Shown piece by piece: positions 35,262-49,084 of a stretch of DNA of 64,000 bases. The stretch lies in assembly GCA_003342815.1 (NCBI GenBank), contig PTEX01000110.1:965651-1029650 (forward strand). The letters run 5' to 3'. The stretch's first letter is position 1; each line of letters begins with the position of its first letter. A program made the position numbers and the translations under genes. The notes beneath the pieces are model-generated. The model saw nothing but the letters and a program-made list of their open reading frames with translations. It did no database searches and was not told the origin of the DNA. This DNA comes from Eudromia elegans (Eukaryota; Chordata; Aves; Tinamiformes; Tinamidae).

Positions 35262-38200
35262 CTCCACTGCTCAGAATAGCTGTACCTATATGAAGATTTA
35301 ATCTAAAAATCTAAAAAAGCCTATGGCTGTCTGAGCTATTTAAAAATACATGAACAATCAAATAGGAAAAAAAGTAGTAGCAAACACATGAAAAGGTACA
35401 CCAAATTTGTTGTACAGACACAGATGCCACAATTAGAAGATTCTCCTTTCTCTAACTAGTAATCAGTTTTCTTTTTGTTTAGTTATACTTGGCACAAACA
35501 GAAAACACATTCAGTATTTTCATCCAATAATGAGACCATAACTACACCTGCTCTACTGAATCTTCTACCTCCTCTCAGGTTCCCAGAGGAACAAACTCTC
35601 CAGGTCTTCTCTGGTCTGCACCTTCAGCTGATATCATTAAAGGGGATGGCTGAATTTTCACAGCTTCATTCTGATAGGCATTTCCTAATGCAACGTAAGC
35701 TTTGTCTAAAAATATAGTCTCTCTCAATTTTGATGTACAGAATTTATATGTGTACCTTATGCATTGGCACCTAGAATTTTGTTGAAAATATCTCCCTCCT
35801 CAAAAAATATTCTGCTTTTTAGTATGACATTTAACTGAATTGAAGTCTATGTCCTCAATAAAATTCTACTACTTATTAAGCAAAAAAAAATAGCCAGAGA
35901 GAGATGGTGGGAAACTTTTTTGCCCTCTTGTTTTGGGGCATTAGTATTTAATAACATGCTAATTCAAATAATCTGTAATATATAATTGGAGAATCTAAGA
36001 AAATGAGAACCAAAATCACTTCATTTTATTGTAGGGCAGCATTAATGATCCTCCTTCCAGGAGGGTCAAAGTGTGACAGGTTAGTCGACAAAAGTCATAT
36101 AAAATTTCTTTAGAAACATAGATAAGATGCATTTTGGTCTCTGATATGCTCCACCTATGTGAACATGCTAAACAGTAGTGGTTTAAATAGTAGTAGTTTA
36201 AAGAGATACAGTTGTTTGTTATTTGCAGATCTTTTGTCTGCTCTATACTCTCGGAAACACTTGATGCTTCCTACTTCACCACAAATAAACTGCTGTGACC
36301 CAGGGCTGGTGAATCTGATGCATGGCCTTATTCAAACGAATGGGAACCACCACCTCCAGCTTGGTTTTTCCTACACTGGTTGTAAACCAGAAAGATGTGC
36401 AAGATTCTGTACTTCCACGAAGGCATGCTCAAGCCATTTCTTGTATTCACACTCATTCACCCCCAAAATATACGTACACATACACCCTCCTTTACTGATA
36501 CATCAAAAACAACAAGTAAAAGAGTAACCTACTGTTTCCAGGCACCGGTTCTAAAGTACGTGACTGAGCATAAGGCTCAGTATATGGATTTCTAGTCCAA
36601 ATTATTAATAAGCACCATTAAATTATCAGTAAGTGCACTATTACTCTGTGTATTCAAAGATGCATCATTGTCTACCTTTTTCTCTTGCTTATCTAACCTA
36701 TTTCAAATATTGAACTTCTGTGCTATGCAAGTGAAAACATTAATTCTGCAAAGCAAAGGGGAAAGGTTTATGTCATAATAATTTAGTTTAAATTCCTTAT
36801 TCTTTAAGCCCAAAACACTGAGAACATCACTGAGCATCTGTTAGGAATTTCAAATCCTTGAACTGCTCTTTTATAAATTTTAAGAGCCATACGTGAACAA
36901 TTTGAAAGCTTTTGATGTTAATAAAATTATTGTAATATATTCAATTTGGGATTTTAAATTAAAAGAAGTCTGAAAGTTCAGTATAAATCCAAGCTGAGAA
37001 ATAAATTCAGAAATATGTTGCTGGTGTGCTCCAATTTTTCAGTTCTGGTAGTATCCAGAAAAATTTCATAGATTTATAGATATTAATTATAGATTTATAA
37101 TTACAAATGAACAAATAGCTAAGTGAGCCAAGAAGCAGAGATATCTCATGAAACCAGCACCTTCAGGAAAAGGTCTTTAACAATCTCTTCATGGAAAGAG
37201 GCCTCATTTGTCAAAGGAAAGGCTGATTCTCATAGGTGTGTGCTCTCCTTCATGCACTCACTAGCAAGCACCTCATTAAGTGGACAGTGCGCTGTCCACC
37301 CTTTTGAAAAAGGACCCGCCTCATGCCTTAAACACCTAGTTTTTGTAAAATATTCAGATGTGCCCATGCATGTGGAGTGAAGCAGGATGTCAAAGCTACA
37401 TTTCATTAACAAAGTCCCATAGAAATACCATTTGAAAGCACATGACCATCAACTTGGCTTTCAATTGTGACACAATGGTAAAAAATAGTCCAAAAGGTCC
37501 TAGATGCTTCTACAGTTGAAGAGTGGAAACAATACTCCAATTCTTCTCCTGGCACTGCCTGCTACAAAGCCCTCACTTCTCAGCTCTGAAGCTCCAAGGA
37601 AGAACCAGGAAGTTGTTGTTGTTTATTTTTTTAAAAAAGGCACATCTGAGAACAGGTTTTGTGTGCTTAAAAGCACATGCATCTGTTCTGTTTAATTTAC
37701 AGCTCAGGGGTTACACGCCACATGCTGAGGGGACTGCCTCACGCCTGTGCCATGCAAGTCTTGCTTTTGGCAAAGAAAGAAGTGTAAGTATCTTTGGGTT
37801 AATATCTCCAAAGTTGGGTTCTTGTCTCTTGACCATGCCTCTCTATGCTGCTCAAACCCATCTTGACTGACCTGGGAGACCTAAAACCTTCCACTCCTCC
37901 AGGCTTCCTCAGGTAATTACTCAAAGGTCCATTACCCTGATGGAAAGGGTGCTGATGGTCGGAGAAAACAAAACAATAAGTTATGGGCACTGCCTTTTGC
38001 TTAGAGGACAGCTATTGGACAGAATAACTTGCACAGCTTTGTCCCATATCCCAGAGCACTGCTAAGAGCCAAACAGGATGTCAGAGCTCAGTTTAGGCTC
38101 CTGTCTGCCAGCTCTACCACAACATCACCTCCTCTTGTGCCATTAGGGAATTTCTTTTGAAAATAGGGTTAGGGAGTCACAATAACCACTCCGTAATTGT

Positions 38201-40446
38201 GGTTTAAACTTGCTTTCTATTACAGGCCCAACTTTAATGTTTCTCTGGAGGCAGAGACGAACAAAATTACTTAAAGCACACAAACTTGTGAATACTTAGC
38301 TGTGCTGCTAGTATCAAGTATCTGGGTTCTGAATACGGTAGATTTGAGCGTGCTCCTTGCTGCTTGCACCTGTTTTACTTAGATCATCAAGGAGTGCACA
38401 GGTTTCTAAAGGTTAAATATTCAGCTCTAGATCCAGGTTGAATCAAAATTTCTGTCAGTTCTCTCACTCGGAACAGCCTATGCTGCAGAGCACACTTGTT
38501 AAAGCTGTACATCCAGCTGGGGAAAAGGCACAACCAAACCATGACAGAAGGCGTTAAACATGCCCCAAACTGGACAGCTGCAGAGTATCACAAGTCCTTA
38601 TAGACCAATAGGTTGTGTAGTTTAAGCATGGGTTTTAATAGATGTAATACTTCTCCATTGCTTGCCAGTCCAAGATTTGTGACCCACACAATGCCTCAAC
38701 TATGGCATCTTTTATGAGCAGTAAGATAAACAATTAATTAGCATCGACCTCCCAGAAGAATTGCACATAATTTGGATACAATTTGAGTTAAAGATATAGA
38801 GACCTTCTAGACTGAGAATTCTCTTGAAGTGAAGTAGATTGATGAAATTTCAAATAGCTTCATTTAAATCTAAATAATGAAATTAAGATCAACTGATGCA
38901 AGTTTTTAACTTAAGATATTTTTTCAAATAAAATTTCTACTAATTTTAATTTCAACACAGAATAATGAAAAACCTGAATGTGAGTGCAGTTACAGTTTAA
39001 CAACTCTAAATCCACAAAAGAACCATGCAACAAAAAAACTAGGAAAATATTCTCTGATATTTAATGAATTGCTTGTTTCTTTCCACCTGAGAGAGAACAA
39101 AAGCAGCAGCCAGCAGCAGCTGCAGGTTTTGCCAGTTCTATAGGTACTGCTGAAATAACAGTACAGCCCTAGACACAAATACAAAATTTCAGGCATCTCA
39201 CTTCACAGCAATATTCCTCAACATACTATCTTTAGATGCCAAGACAAGAGGAGGATAAAGTCAAGCCTCACTGAAAAATGAGACTTTTGCTGTGCAATAG
39301 ATACACCAACAATTGCTCACTGCGTGCACCCTGGTTTTCTTTAGTGAGAATCCAGTTCAATCCTGGGACACAAGGAGCTGCTGCGTCTCTCCGCAATGAC
39401 CTCCTGGCATCTCTCCTGGCAAGCAGCTCTTGGGCCATAATCAAACCCTACCTCTCCATGGAGCTCCTCCTCTTTGGAGCCGTGATCCTGCCTGAACAGA
39501 GCTAGAAATTCCCCTTTTCCTTGATTCTGCCACATGATATATGATATATACATATATACAATATATGATCCAGAACACAAAGTTAAACTGGATAGCAACA
39601 CAACAGGTCACTGTTATTTCATAATTCTCATTAGATTCATAAGCTTCATGTTCTCTTTAGCTTAGAAACATGCAAGCTTTGGCAACGTAGGAAACACATC
39701 ATCAACTAACCAACAAAAATAGCTCTACTCCATTTCTCTTAAATAAGTTGGGGACATAAATCAACGTCTATAGTGGATCACTGGGGAAACAATATATGAA
39801 ACGTGTTTCTGGCATTGTTTGTCCAGCATTATTTGTACGAACGATAGGAAGCCTAGAGTGACTGCCTTTAGTTCCCTTTACTTATGCAACCACCACTTTA
39901 AAACAACATTTCTGATACCGAAGAGCAACAAACCAGAGAATTCCTCACCCTTCATGTTTTGAAATTATCCAAATGCACAGTACACCTGCAAACCCAGGTT
40001 TTGCATTTTATTATTTATAATGGCGCTAGGAATTTTTTTTCAGCATCTATTACATGGTTTCTTACACTATCCTGACTATGCTGTATAAAACTGTGCTAAA
40101 ACCTTTTCCCCCTCCCATTAAAATAAAGTTTTCATAAACTTGTAAAAACATAACATAGCCTCTACTACCTTAGTAGATATCTACCTTAGATTTTTTAACT
40201 TACTGCCTTTTACAGCAAAGTTCTGGACACTATTTCAGGTGCAATACATAATTCAAGGTCAAAGCAGCATATTCGTTTTGTCCTTTTGCAAGAGGACAAG
40301 AATCAGCCTGTGAATATAGGGTTCGTTTGCAAAAATTTGTCTCAAAAATACCACAACTAATCCAGTTGCACAAAGTCCACATCATTTAATAACACACATG
40401 TAGTTTTTTCACTAGAAAAAGTTTTATGGAAGTATAAAAAAAAAAT

Positions 40447-40481
40447 ACATAATAAACTAAATAAACTACATAATAAACTAA
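40447..40481. repeat. Two-copy 14-base direct repeat
   Basis: ACATAATAAACTAA occurs identically at 40,447-40,460 and 40,468-40,481, a 21-base period in AT-rich DNA. It is a local duplication. Confidence 0.85.
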
Positions 40482-40566
40482 GTACAAATACTTCTTTATC
40501 CCTTTCAAATATATCTCTACACGTAATTTAAAGCAATGAATTCTAACAAACCAACATAACTATTTA

Positions 40567-40591
40567 TGTGTGTGTATATATGTATATACAT
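40567..40591. repeat. TG/TA simple repeat
   Basis: Alternating purine-pyrimidine tract beginning with TG units and passing into TATATG/TATATA. It may adopt unusual helix forms but is short. Confidence 0.8.
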
Positions 40592-41459
40592 AGAAGCTAA
40601 TGATTTTTTCAACATCTGGCTTTATTATTTTTATCATGGCTTTAATTTTAATAGTCCTTTCAGAATCAGATAGACTTGATGGCTTTTCAGTGGTTTCTCT
40701 GGAGAGTTTGAGGAAAAAAGGGGAAAAAGTAGGTGGGAAACTAGCAGCACGTCTGAGTTATTCTTTCAGTATGCTCCTCATCACTACCAACACAATTGCC
40801 ACACTTTTCTATTACATGTTTTCACTTGATCAGAATTTGCTTGTAGGATGCATTTTAAGAAACAAATTGGTAAATTGGAATAAGCACCTTGTTCCAATTA
40901 AGTAAAAAAAAAGTCAAAAATAACACTAGCAAAAACAAGGAAACAAAAAACAAACACAGGGGATCTTTGACAAAAATGTAATGGAAACGGATGGTGAATG
41001 CATTAAACGTTACCCCAAACAAGAACGAAAGAAATCATTAATCTTTGCAAAGCTACTCTCAGGCTCCACACCTTTGGTTGTGATGTGTTTTATACTACTC
41101 CCCTCCCCGGCCTAAGGACAATGTCTTCAGACTCTGGTCTCCAGCTTCCTTTCTCAAAGACCCCAGTGGTCTGCATCCCTCAAGCCCTTCACAACTGCTC
41201 TTGTTCGACCCTGCTGAAGTTGGGCCCGCACAGCTGGGTTTGGACACAACAGTTTAAGTGTTGGGGACTAAGAAGGGAAAGAAAGAAAAAGAAAAAGACA
41301 GGTGACCAACATTGGTTGACGAAAATATTTTATGTAAGAGTAAGAATTTTAATCTAGCATATGATACTAGAGCACATGTAAGAGGGGTTGTTAGTATGAG
41401 TTCAAGACAGCTAAAATGGAAAAGATACATGAAATTATTTCCTCTCCTTGTACATGTAG

Positions 41460-41482
41460 CAATTGGTCTAAAGGACCAATTG
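41460..41482. other. Perfect hairpin with opposed CCAAT boxes
   Basis: CAATTGGTC (41,460-41,468) and GACCAATTG (41,474-41,482) are exact reverse complements around the loop TAAAG. Each arm carries a CCAAT/ATTGG word, so the site presents two opposed NF-Y-type boxes. The function is unknown. Confidence 0.85.
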
Positions 41483-41964
41483 TCTGTAAAGAAACAATCA
41501 ATATGCCAGACTATATCACAAGCTACAGCTGACAGGAGGCCTAGGCTACAGAAGTACCCAAGTGCTAAATTTCCTTCAGGAGATGAGCATCAAGCTCCCT
41601 CCAGCTCACTCTGACAGCTGGCACAGGGTGCAGCCGAGGTAACAATATCAAATTTAACAGAAATATCTAATTTACAGTTTTGGTAGCTGTGCTCCCATTT
41701 ATGTTTTAAAGAGCAGTAACCATTCAGCCGTTCCTGAAAGTTTTTCATTACACACTCAAATCATCAATTAAATTAGACTACAAATGTTTATGTACTTAAG
41801 TCTTCTGAAGGTTATTAAAATTAAATATCATTTTTCTATGGCACCAACACCATATGACATTTGAAAAGAAGAAATGTCAGTTAATTAAAATCCTATAAAT
41901 GAAGCCATGATCTAGGACACAGCTTTACCCGTGCACAAAAAGAAAGATTTAAGACTAAAGCAAC

Positions 41965-41986
41965 AAAAAAAAAAAAAAAAAAAAAA
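41965..41986. repeat. Poly(A) run, 22 bases
   Basis: Uninterrupted A homopolymer with no recognisable retroposed body on either side. Confidence 0.9.
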
Positions 41987-43773
41987 GACAAATCCCAAAG
42001 TTAAAGGATATGTATATGACAAAGAACCAGCTCCTGACTCTAGGACTGTATTTCTTTCATTCCCTCTTTCACAAATGTGATGAACTTCAACAAACAAAAA
42101 GTGCAAGGCACTGAAAAACCTGAAGTTCTCAAAGAAAGGAAAAAGAATTTGGGGACCCTATCTTCCAGGACCCGTTTTTTCACTTAAGAAAAGATTTATT
42201 ATCAACCACACGCCACAGACCCAGCTTAAGAGTTCAAAGAAATAGAGCTACTGCTTATATTGCATCATGAAACATTGTTAACACAGCCATGTTGAAAAAC
42301 ATGGAGGAAGAGGATGAGGGGGGAAGATTTTTGAAAATTCCCGTTTTCATCAAGATCAAGGCTATGTATCTTTCCTAAGGGGCTGGAGTGTCTCTTGCTG
42401 CACATTACTGTATGAAGCTGGAAGCCTCAAGCTGTTAAGAGCAGCATCTCAACCACCATAGCAGAGCCCAGGAGAGAGACTCTCAAGCTGACTCCAGCTC
42501 CAGCCCCAGTCCTGCAGGAGCTCAGCTTAGAAGCAGCACATACAAGTAGCTCAAGCCCCAGGTAAGTGGCCCCATTGCACAGCTAATTCACTCCCAGGGC
42601 TAATTAACGCCCTGCACGATACTGCACCAGCCTGTGCAAGAGGAGCAGTTTGCTTAGAAACACCCCAGGGTCTGCTGCGGCACCAAGATTACATTCTTAC
42701 ACATCCTGGAGCCATCACCACTGACGTTATTTGGAGAACATATGCACAGAGCAATACAGAGATACCAACTGAAAGGCAGTTTGCAAATTCTGAAAGATGC
42801 TCAAGTGAGCAGTCACACAAAATCTCACCTCCGAGACCGTCTCAAAACAACATATGGAATTCCTGAACCGCTTATCTACATGAATGCTTGCCTTGCTTAG
42901 CACTGCAAAACTGAACAGAGAAGGCTGGCTATCTCCAACTGAGGACAACAGTTATTTTTGGAGCAAATTTAACCCAAAACATGCAAAGCTAAAAGTTTAT
43001 CATCCAGCATAAAACAGCCACAATTTTCTCATTTACCATAAAAGTCAATACTGCAGATCCAGAGATATTTATAACCTGTGTTATGGCCATTTAAAGATTT
43101 TATAACATTTTCCCATTAGAAATGCCCAAATGACACAGGGTCTACAGCCCCATAAATTATGACAAGCAGCTTCTAATCACTTTCCACAGTATCCACCTCT
43201 CTTGGTCACAGCACTCAGTAGTTACCAACCTTCATTTTCAAGACACCTCACCACCTCCTTTCCTTGACTGTCAGCATTGGCCCACATCTCAGTCAGGCTC
43301 CTGCCTTACCTGCCCACAACAGCCACTTCTGTTGCCCACCTGCTATATTTTATGACAACTGTGCACTTTCCACTCACATAAATGCAGAGTTTTGGGTGGT
43401 CAGGAGGAAACGCACACAGATTTCTGCAGGTCTTCTTTAGTGCTCTCCTATAACCCTGAAGAGGTTGATATTCAGAATAACACCATAATCACTGTCCAGT
43501 GTGGAGCTTATGCAATGCTTTTCATATACGAAGTGCTTCTGGAACATGTTTAAGAAACCACAAAATTGACAGGAAGAAAAAGAACTAAAATATTTTGTAT
43601 TTTTACATGCATATAGATACATAAAATGCAGTATACACTTGATGTTTTTTTCTCACTTAAACACATCTATACATTTTAATCAAGAAAAGGTCAAGATACC
43701 AAGTAAAATAGCATGCCTCCTCAGACTTCATAAACAGATTGTGACAAATTCTACATTATGATTATGAGAGCAA

Positions 43774-43805
43774 ATATATACATGCATATATATGTATATA
43801 TATAA
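43774..43805. repeat. AT-rich microsatellite (TA with CATG/TGTA steps)
   Basis: TATATACATGCATATATATGTATATATATA-type alternating tract, imperfect and partly self-complementary. Confidence 0.85.
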
Positions 43806-46800
43806 CTGCCAGCAAGTTGGAAGTTATCTTGCTACCTAAAATAAATCTAATATACTGCAAATCCAAATAAATAATTAAACAAGCCATATAAATCCATTTT
43901 GACCTGAAAAAGAGCATTTTACAGAAAACATCTCATGGCTTGGTCTGTAGGGTTCATTTTCTTCATACAATTCAAAAAACACTCAATGAAGTCATAATTC
44001 CCTAGGGACACGGGCCAGCTTGTTTGTTTTTGCAAAATATCCTTCGGTTTCAAAAACGGCAAGTCTTTGCTCCAGCCTTCACCAGTATTTCCTCACCTCT
44101 CACATAGTCTGCATGCACACAGAGAAAACACTGTCCTCCCATGCATATGCCTATTCTGCAAAATCCCTCTACTCCAAGTCAGCAGATAAGGCAGCAAGCA
44201 AGAGCTGAGAACTGAAAAAAAGCAAGTGTCGTATAACTTATACACCTCTTGATTTTCACTATACCAACCTAGATGATCATCTAATGCAACCAGAACCAAG
44301 AACCGTAAAGCAAAGCACAATATGGCCAAAGTCTTTCTCTCTGAAAAGCTGAACGTACTCAGTTGTATGCATGGAAACTTTATGGCAGATCATCCTAGAA
44401 ATATGCCTGAACATGGTTCCTGTCCTACAGCTTTCATCTCACCAGTGAAGAGCACAGAATCCATGTTCCCCATGTCTTTTCCTTACCACTGCACAACACC
44501 CTCTGACCTCTTGGGAAACCACTTGGAATTCCAGAACTCTTTTTTTTAAAGGGATAATTTTGACTAAAATGGAAAGAATTATTTAAAAAAAAAAGTTAGT
44601 ACATCTTCCTTATTGACTTCCTACATATTCTTCTCAAGGAAAATACTCAATTTCTTCAATCAGCTCTAAAGAGAAGATACAAAAAGAGTCCTATTTTCTT
44701 CTGTCCAGTCCACAAGGTGCAGATCCAACACTGCAATTTACCTACATGCAGCAGGTTGTAAAAAAGACTTCTTGCCACCCATTAAACCTCTTCTTTACTC
44801 AAGTTATTTTGGCCTGAGACTTCCCAATGTCTCCTCTCTCCTCAGCTACGTGCAGAAAGGTATTTTGCTCAAAAGACAAGAGTACATTGGCTAAAAGCTT
44901 TCCACACCAGGGAATAAAAAGGAGAAACTATTCTCAGAAAATCAGAATTTATTTTCGCTACACATCCCAAGCTAGGCTTGGGAGAGAAAGTTCAGCACTC
45001 AGCCCAAGCCTGTGCTGAGGCTACACAGCTCCCCCTCCTCCAGGATGGGACCCCATCAGGACTTCCATCCCCCTCCAGGACTGTCACAAGCAAAACAAGT
45101 AACAAATCAACTACAGATAAAGTAACAGAATAACCCTTTTTCATAGTTTTAAGTAAGTGCAGCATATGGCTCACATACCTGAGAGTCTTCCCTAAAGCAG
45201 CAACAACTCCCACCACTCTCATCCAAGTCTCCTTTGGGAGGCACCAGGTCTGCTCCCTGCTTCAATCAAGGCAGGTGCTGGCGCACCCAACGAGCACCCA
45301 GGTGCTGCTCGTTCCCCAGCCCTCCCCTTGCCCCTTCACTGGGGTGATGGGGACGCCAGGGACACTCAAGCCTGTCCTACACGAAACCTGCAGACTCTCC
45401 ACAAAAACTAGGCTTTTATGAGTTCTCTGTTTTTAGAAGTCCTGCAAAAGTCTCACATGAACGCAGCACATCTACCTAACCGGGAGCTATTCCTCCAAAT
45501 ATTTCCTAGGTGACTGTGCCTTTCCCCTCTCCTCAGATCTTATCTCACAGCATGAGAATACTGCTTTTCATTTTATTGGAAGCTGTCCAAGGTAACACGA
45601 AGTTGGATAAAGCGTATTCTTCCTCTTTAAATCCTAACAGTTTCATCACTAAACTACTGATGTTTGAAACATTGCACATTTAAACCAGCACAAATATTTT
45701 TAATAATTGGCATAATATACCCTGAATCCTATGCCAATTATAAAATTTTGTCTACCTTAACCCTCCCATCAAGAAAAAAAGCAAGCAGTGGTCTCAATTT
45801 ACATTAAATACAAGTAAAAAAAACTTTTCTGCTTTCTGCATGCATGAAAACTAACAAACTTCAGACAGTTATATACTTCATTTATCTGCATCTTTTCTCT
45901 GTGTTATAAAAAATAGCCACAGCACAGACTAGTTTTTATGAATAGCTTCTAATACACCAGGAGAAAGAGAAAAAAAAGAAGGAAAAAAAAAAAGAATAAG
46001 AAGAGACTCTGCTAAATATAGAAACTTAATGGCTGGGCTTCTTTCCTAAGATGATGCTACATAGCAGTTTTAAATATTTTTATAGAGTATTTTTTTCTTC
46101 CCCCCTCCCCCTGCTCTTTCCACATGCAGTATAGGACTTTCCATTACTGAAACTTGACAACAAAGACTTCCATATCACTAACTTAAACTACGCAAAGTTC
46201 ACAAACAATATCATCGTAGAATGGTATTAAGTAAATCTAGATATACACAAAAGGTGTTCTGTAAGCAGCAGAAAGCTTACCCTCAATAAGCAAGAAAAAT
46301 CAAAACCTTTATTTTAAAAAACAGTCAGAACCAGGAAAATAAGACTGTATTTATTGCTTCTTTTATCTCTGGTTGTAACTGAAAAGGATAGCAAGTGCTT
46401 ATTCGTCTGATTCTTATTTTGCTCTAAACTAGGGCAGCCATCTCAGCACTTTTCTTAAGATTAGGAATGCTAGCCTGCCCTACATATAGTATAGACACGA
46501 ACCAATCAGACGAGCTGAAATACACAGCATAAGCAACTATCTCCATGCCATTCGATTTCAGCTAAGAAACGTATAAAACAGGTTAAAAAAAAATCAGACT
46601 CTAAACAGCTCTAAAGTTTTCTTCGCAATAACGCACTGAGGAACCCAACCATTTCCTCACCATGAGATTAATGTTTAATCTAAATGCATGAAATTATTTC
46701 CTCTTCAATAATTTACGTACTCCACATTTCCCTTTGGTATATCAGGCACCACATACAGTAACAACAACAACAGCAAAACAGCTCACTGACCCTATCCGAA

Positions 46801-47307
46801 TAACTTTCTTTGTGCCGGGATGCAACCATGGTCCAGAACCACACTTAAAACAACAGTCTTTAAAGACACATGAAACAAAAGAATTCCTTGAATTTTTAAA
46901 TTAAATAGTTCTCTCTCATATACAAAGTGTATATAAGATATTTTGTTATTGTTTGAATATTTCGTCACTATTCTTCAGCTGTACTCAAAATAGAAACATC
47001 CTCAAACAGAAAGTCTGTTACTTCGAAAATCATAACTGCAGAAAATGCGTTGTTTAAACTCTTTTCACTTTTTTTTCCCACTAAGTTAGCCTGATCCTTA
47101 GAGTTGCTAAACATTTCTGGTCCCAAGGAAGGCACTACTTTGAAAAATGTGCTAACTCTGAAAGCAAAAATACCTTCCTGCTCTGATTTTCTTCTACGTT
47201 TCAGTCACGGGCATTATCAAACGACTAGTAAGGCATTTGTGTCAGGGTGCACCACTCAAAACTACTTGTTGGCATCAAAAGCAAGGCAAAGCCAACAACC
47301 AGAAGGT

Positions 47308-47697
47308 TTAAAGGGAAGTTTCTTTAAAGTAAAAACAACGCTCTGCATCTTTTGATGGGCAAGGCACAGCATTTCTGCAGCAGCCGGGGGAGGAGCCTAC
47401 CTTATGTTGGCTGCAGGACCGTGATGACCGATGAGAACATAATCCAAATGGCTCTAAGCAGCAGGGTCCACAATATCCTCCCATTTGGCCAAGAGCCTCT
47501 TCCACTTCTTCCAGGAGCTCCATGACCAGTGTACAAATCCCAGCACTGAGACGCTTGGTAGCTTCACGATTCTGTTTGTTCCCCATTGACCACCACTGAA
47601 GAGCCCACAGTTGTATTCCACTACACGGCAAACGATGCAACAAGGCACCTATCGTGGCCTGGCGCTTCGGCAGCCACCCAGCTCTCCACACGACCAT
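47308..47697 (-). other. 129-codon open frame of uncertain status
   Basis: Minus-strand open frame starting with ATG at 47,697 and ending at 47,308, somewhat richer in CpG than its surroundings. The middle of the predicted peptide (about residues 38-73) looks helical and charged (EATKRLSAGICTLVMELLEE region), and the C-terminal half is cysteine- and serine-rich. I do not recognise a domain. No splice sites or promoter were paired with it. It may be a chance frame, a fragment of an old mobile-element protein, or an exon of the inferred leftward gene. Confidence 0.15.
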
Positions 47698-47700
47698 GAT

Positions 47701-49084
47701 TTGACCTGTTCAAGCAGGAGCAGAAAGCCTTAATTCAGCACGGTAATTCTGGCACATCACTCAGGGGCTACGAGACAAATAAAATGGTTATATCCTTCCA
47801 AATAATTTCAAACATGGATTTCTTTATAGTGTTAGACAAGTTCTAAACTCCAAGCCTGGTGGAGTTTAGAAAACTTTGCCAATCCAGAACGTTTACTGAG
47901 GAATGGAGTTGGATACTGTCATTTTTGTACTTTCAACACTTTAAGAAAAAAGGCTGTCATATTTCTCTGCAGATTGTACAGCCTTACCTCACAGAAGGCA
48001 CTGAAGCACCAGAAAGAAAGGGTTTAGAGACTCTCCTCAACTGACCTAGCAGATATTTCATAACTTAAGAAAGAACGAGTCTATGAAAAGCAGAAAATAG
48101 CAGGAACAAAGCTTGTCTATCTCTGCCAATGGTGATGGAGGGGAGAACTCATGGCCTTGCTCGGGAATGCCAGCCCTTGGACCCAGCACCCCTGGAGCAA
48201 CCCCAGGGCACTGGTGTGGCCGGGGCTGCAGTGGGCAGCAAATGCCAGACCTGTAAATCCACACGGAACCCAGCAAGGAACAGGTAAGGCAGCCCCAAGC
48301 CCCCCACGCCTGCCCACCCTTGTGCTCCTGCCGTGTCATCCCTCGGGAGTCCCAACAGCAGGTTTTGCTACAGCTGGGAAGGGGAATCTGAGGAATAGAG
48401 AGACACATTCAAATATTCTGCATGGGAGGGAATAACAATAAAGGGGAAAAGTGCGTTGGGTTTGCCAAGCTGGAGAGGGGAAAGGAGAGCGAGCAAAGGT
48501 CCCTCCTGGGGACGAGGGAGAGGAACTGGAATAGACTTTCGGGGATTGGAAGACACACGTCCACAGAGGTAAAGACAAGAAAGAAGAAGATTAATATTGC
48601 TGGATTCACAAGAACTTCTGTTTCCAGCTCTGTCCACGTTTAACAGAGTAACGTGCCTGAATGACAGACCCAAAAGAATAACTCTGGAGGAGAGAATCGT
48701 AAGAAACTTACATATTCACTTGGTTTTGGGGGAATCTGAGCATATCTGTGCATATAGTTGAGGATGCATGAAATGGAACATAAAGGAAAAAACAAGTTTT
48801 CATTGGAAATACCAGCAAACATAGAGGTGGAAAAATAGGTGAGAAAGGACCAGCAAAGAAGTATCGTGACAGCAGAAAGACACTGGAAAAGTAGAAACTT
48901 TTGGAAATTCTGAAGAGGAGAATAGATCTGTGGAGAGAGAAGAAATATGGGCAAAGTAGGAAAAGAAAATTGTGCGGGGAAGGAGAGGTCGTGGGCTGGG
49001 ATGAAAAGAGAGGGGAAAAATGGCATTTGTTACGCAGCATATCAGTGGAAGAGGGAATAAAAATACACTAAACAAATCACACAG
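47701..49084. other. Promoter-proximal non-coding DNA
   Basis: Flank of the CpG island. A GC-richer patch at 48,130-48,360 ends in a plus-strand consensus donor CAG|GTAAGG at 48,281-48,289, which could belong to an antisense or divergent transcript. The interval 48,690-49,020 is purine-rich on the plus strand, which keeps several minus-strand frames open without implying coding. Confidence 0.5.

Larger units (their letters stand above)
31521..41000. other. AT-rich non-coding DNA
   Basis: Intron-like sequence without a recognisable gene. It contains a short CA repeat (35,240-35,261), a two-copy 14-base direct repeat (40,447-40,481), an AT-rich duplicated 11-mer at 37,069-37,099 and a TG/TA tract (40,567-40,591). 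Open frames are at most about 120 codons and show no motifs. Confidence 0.6.
41001..47300. other. AT-rich non-coding DNA
   Basis: No gene recognised. It contains a CCAAT hairpin at 41,460-41,482, a poly(A) run at 41,965-41,986 and an AT microsatellite at 43,774-43,805. A plus-strand consensus donor CCCAG|GTAAGTGG at 42,559-42,568 follows a possible acceptor near 42,514, and a minus-strand acceptor-like pyrimidine tract ends near 45,084. None of these yields a recognisable peptide. Confidence 0.55.

Noticed and set aside
44255..44290. gatgatcatctaatgcaacc, resembling a CR1/L3 3' module
   Set aside because: A single short match without neighbouring module sequence.
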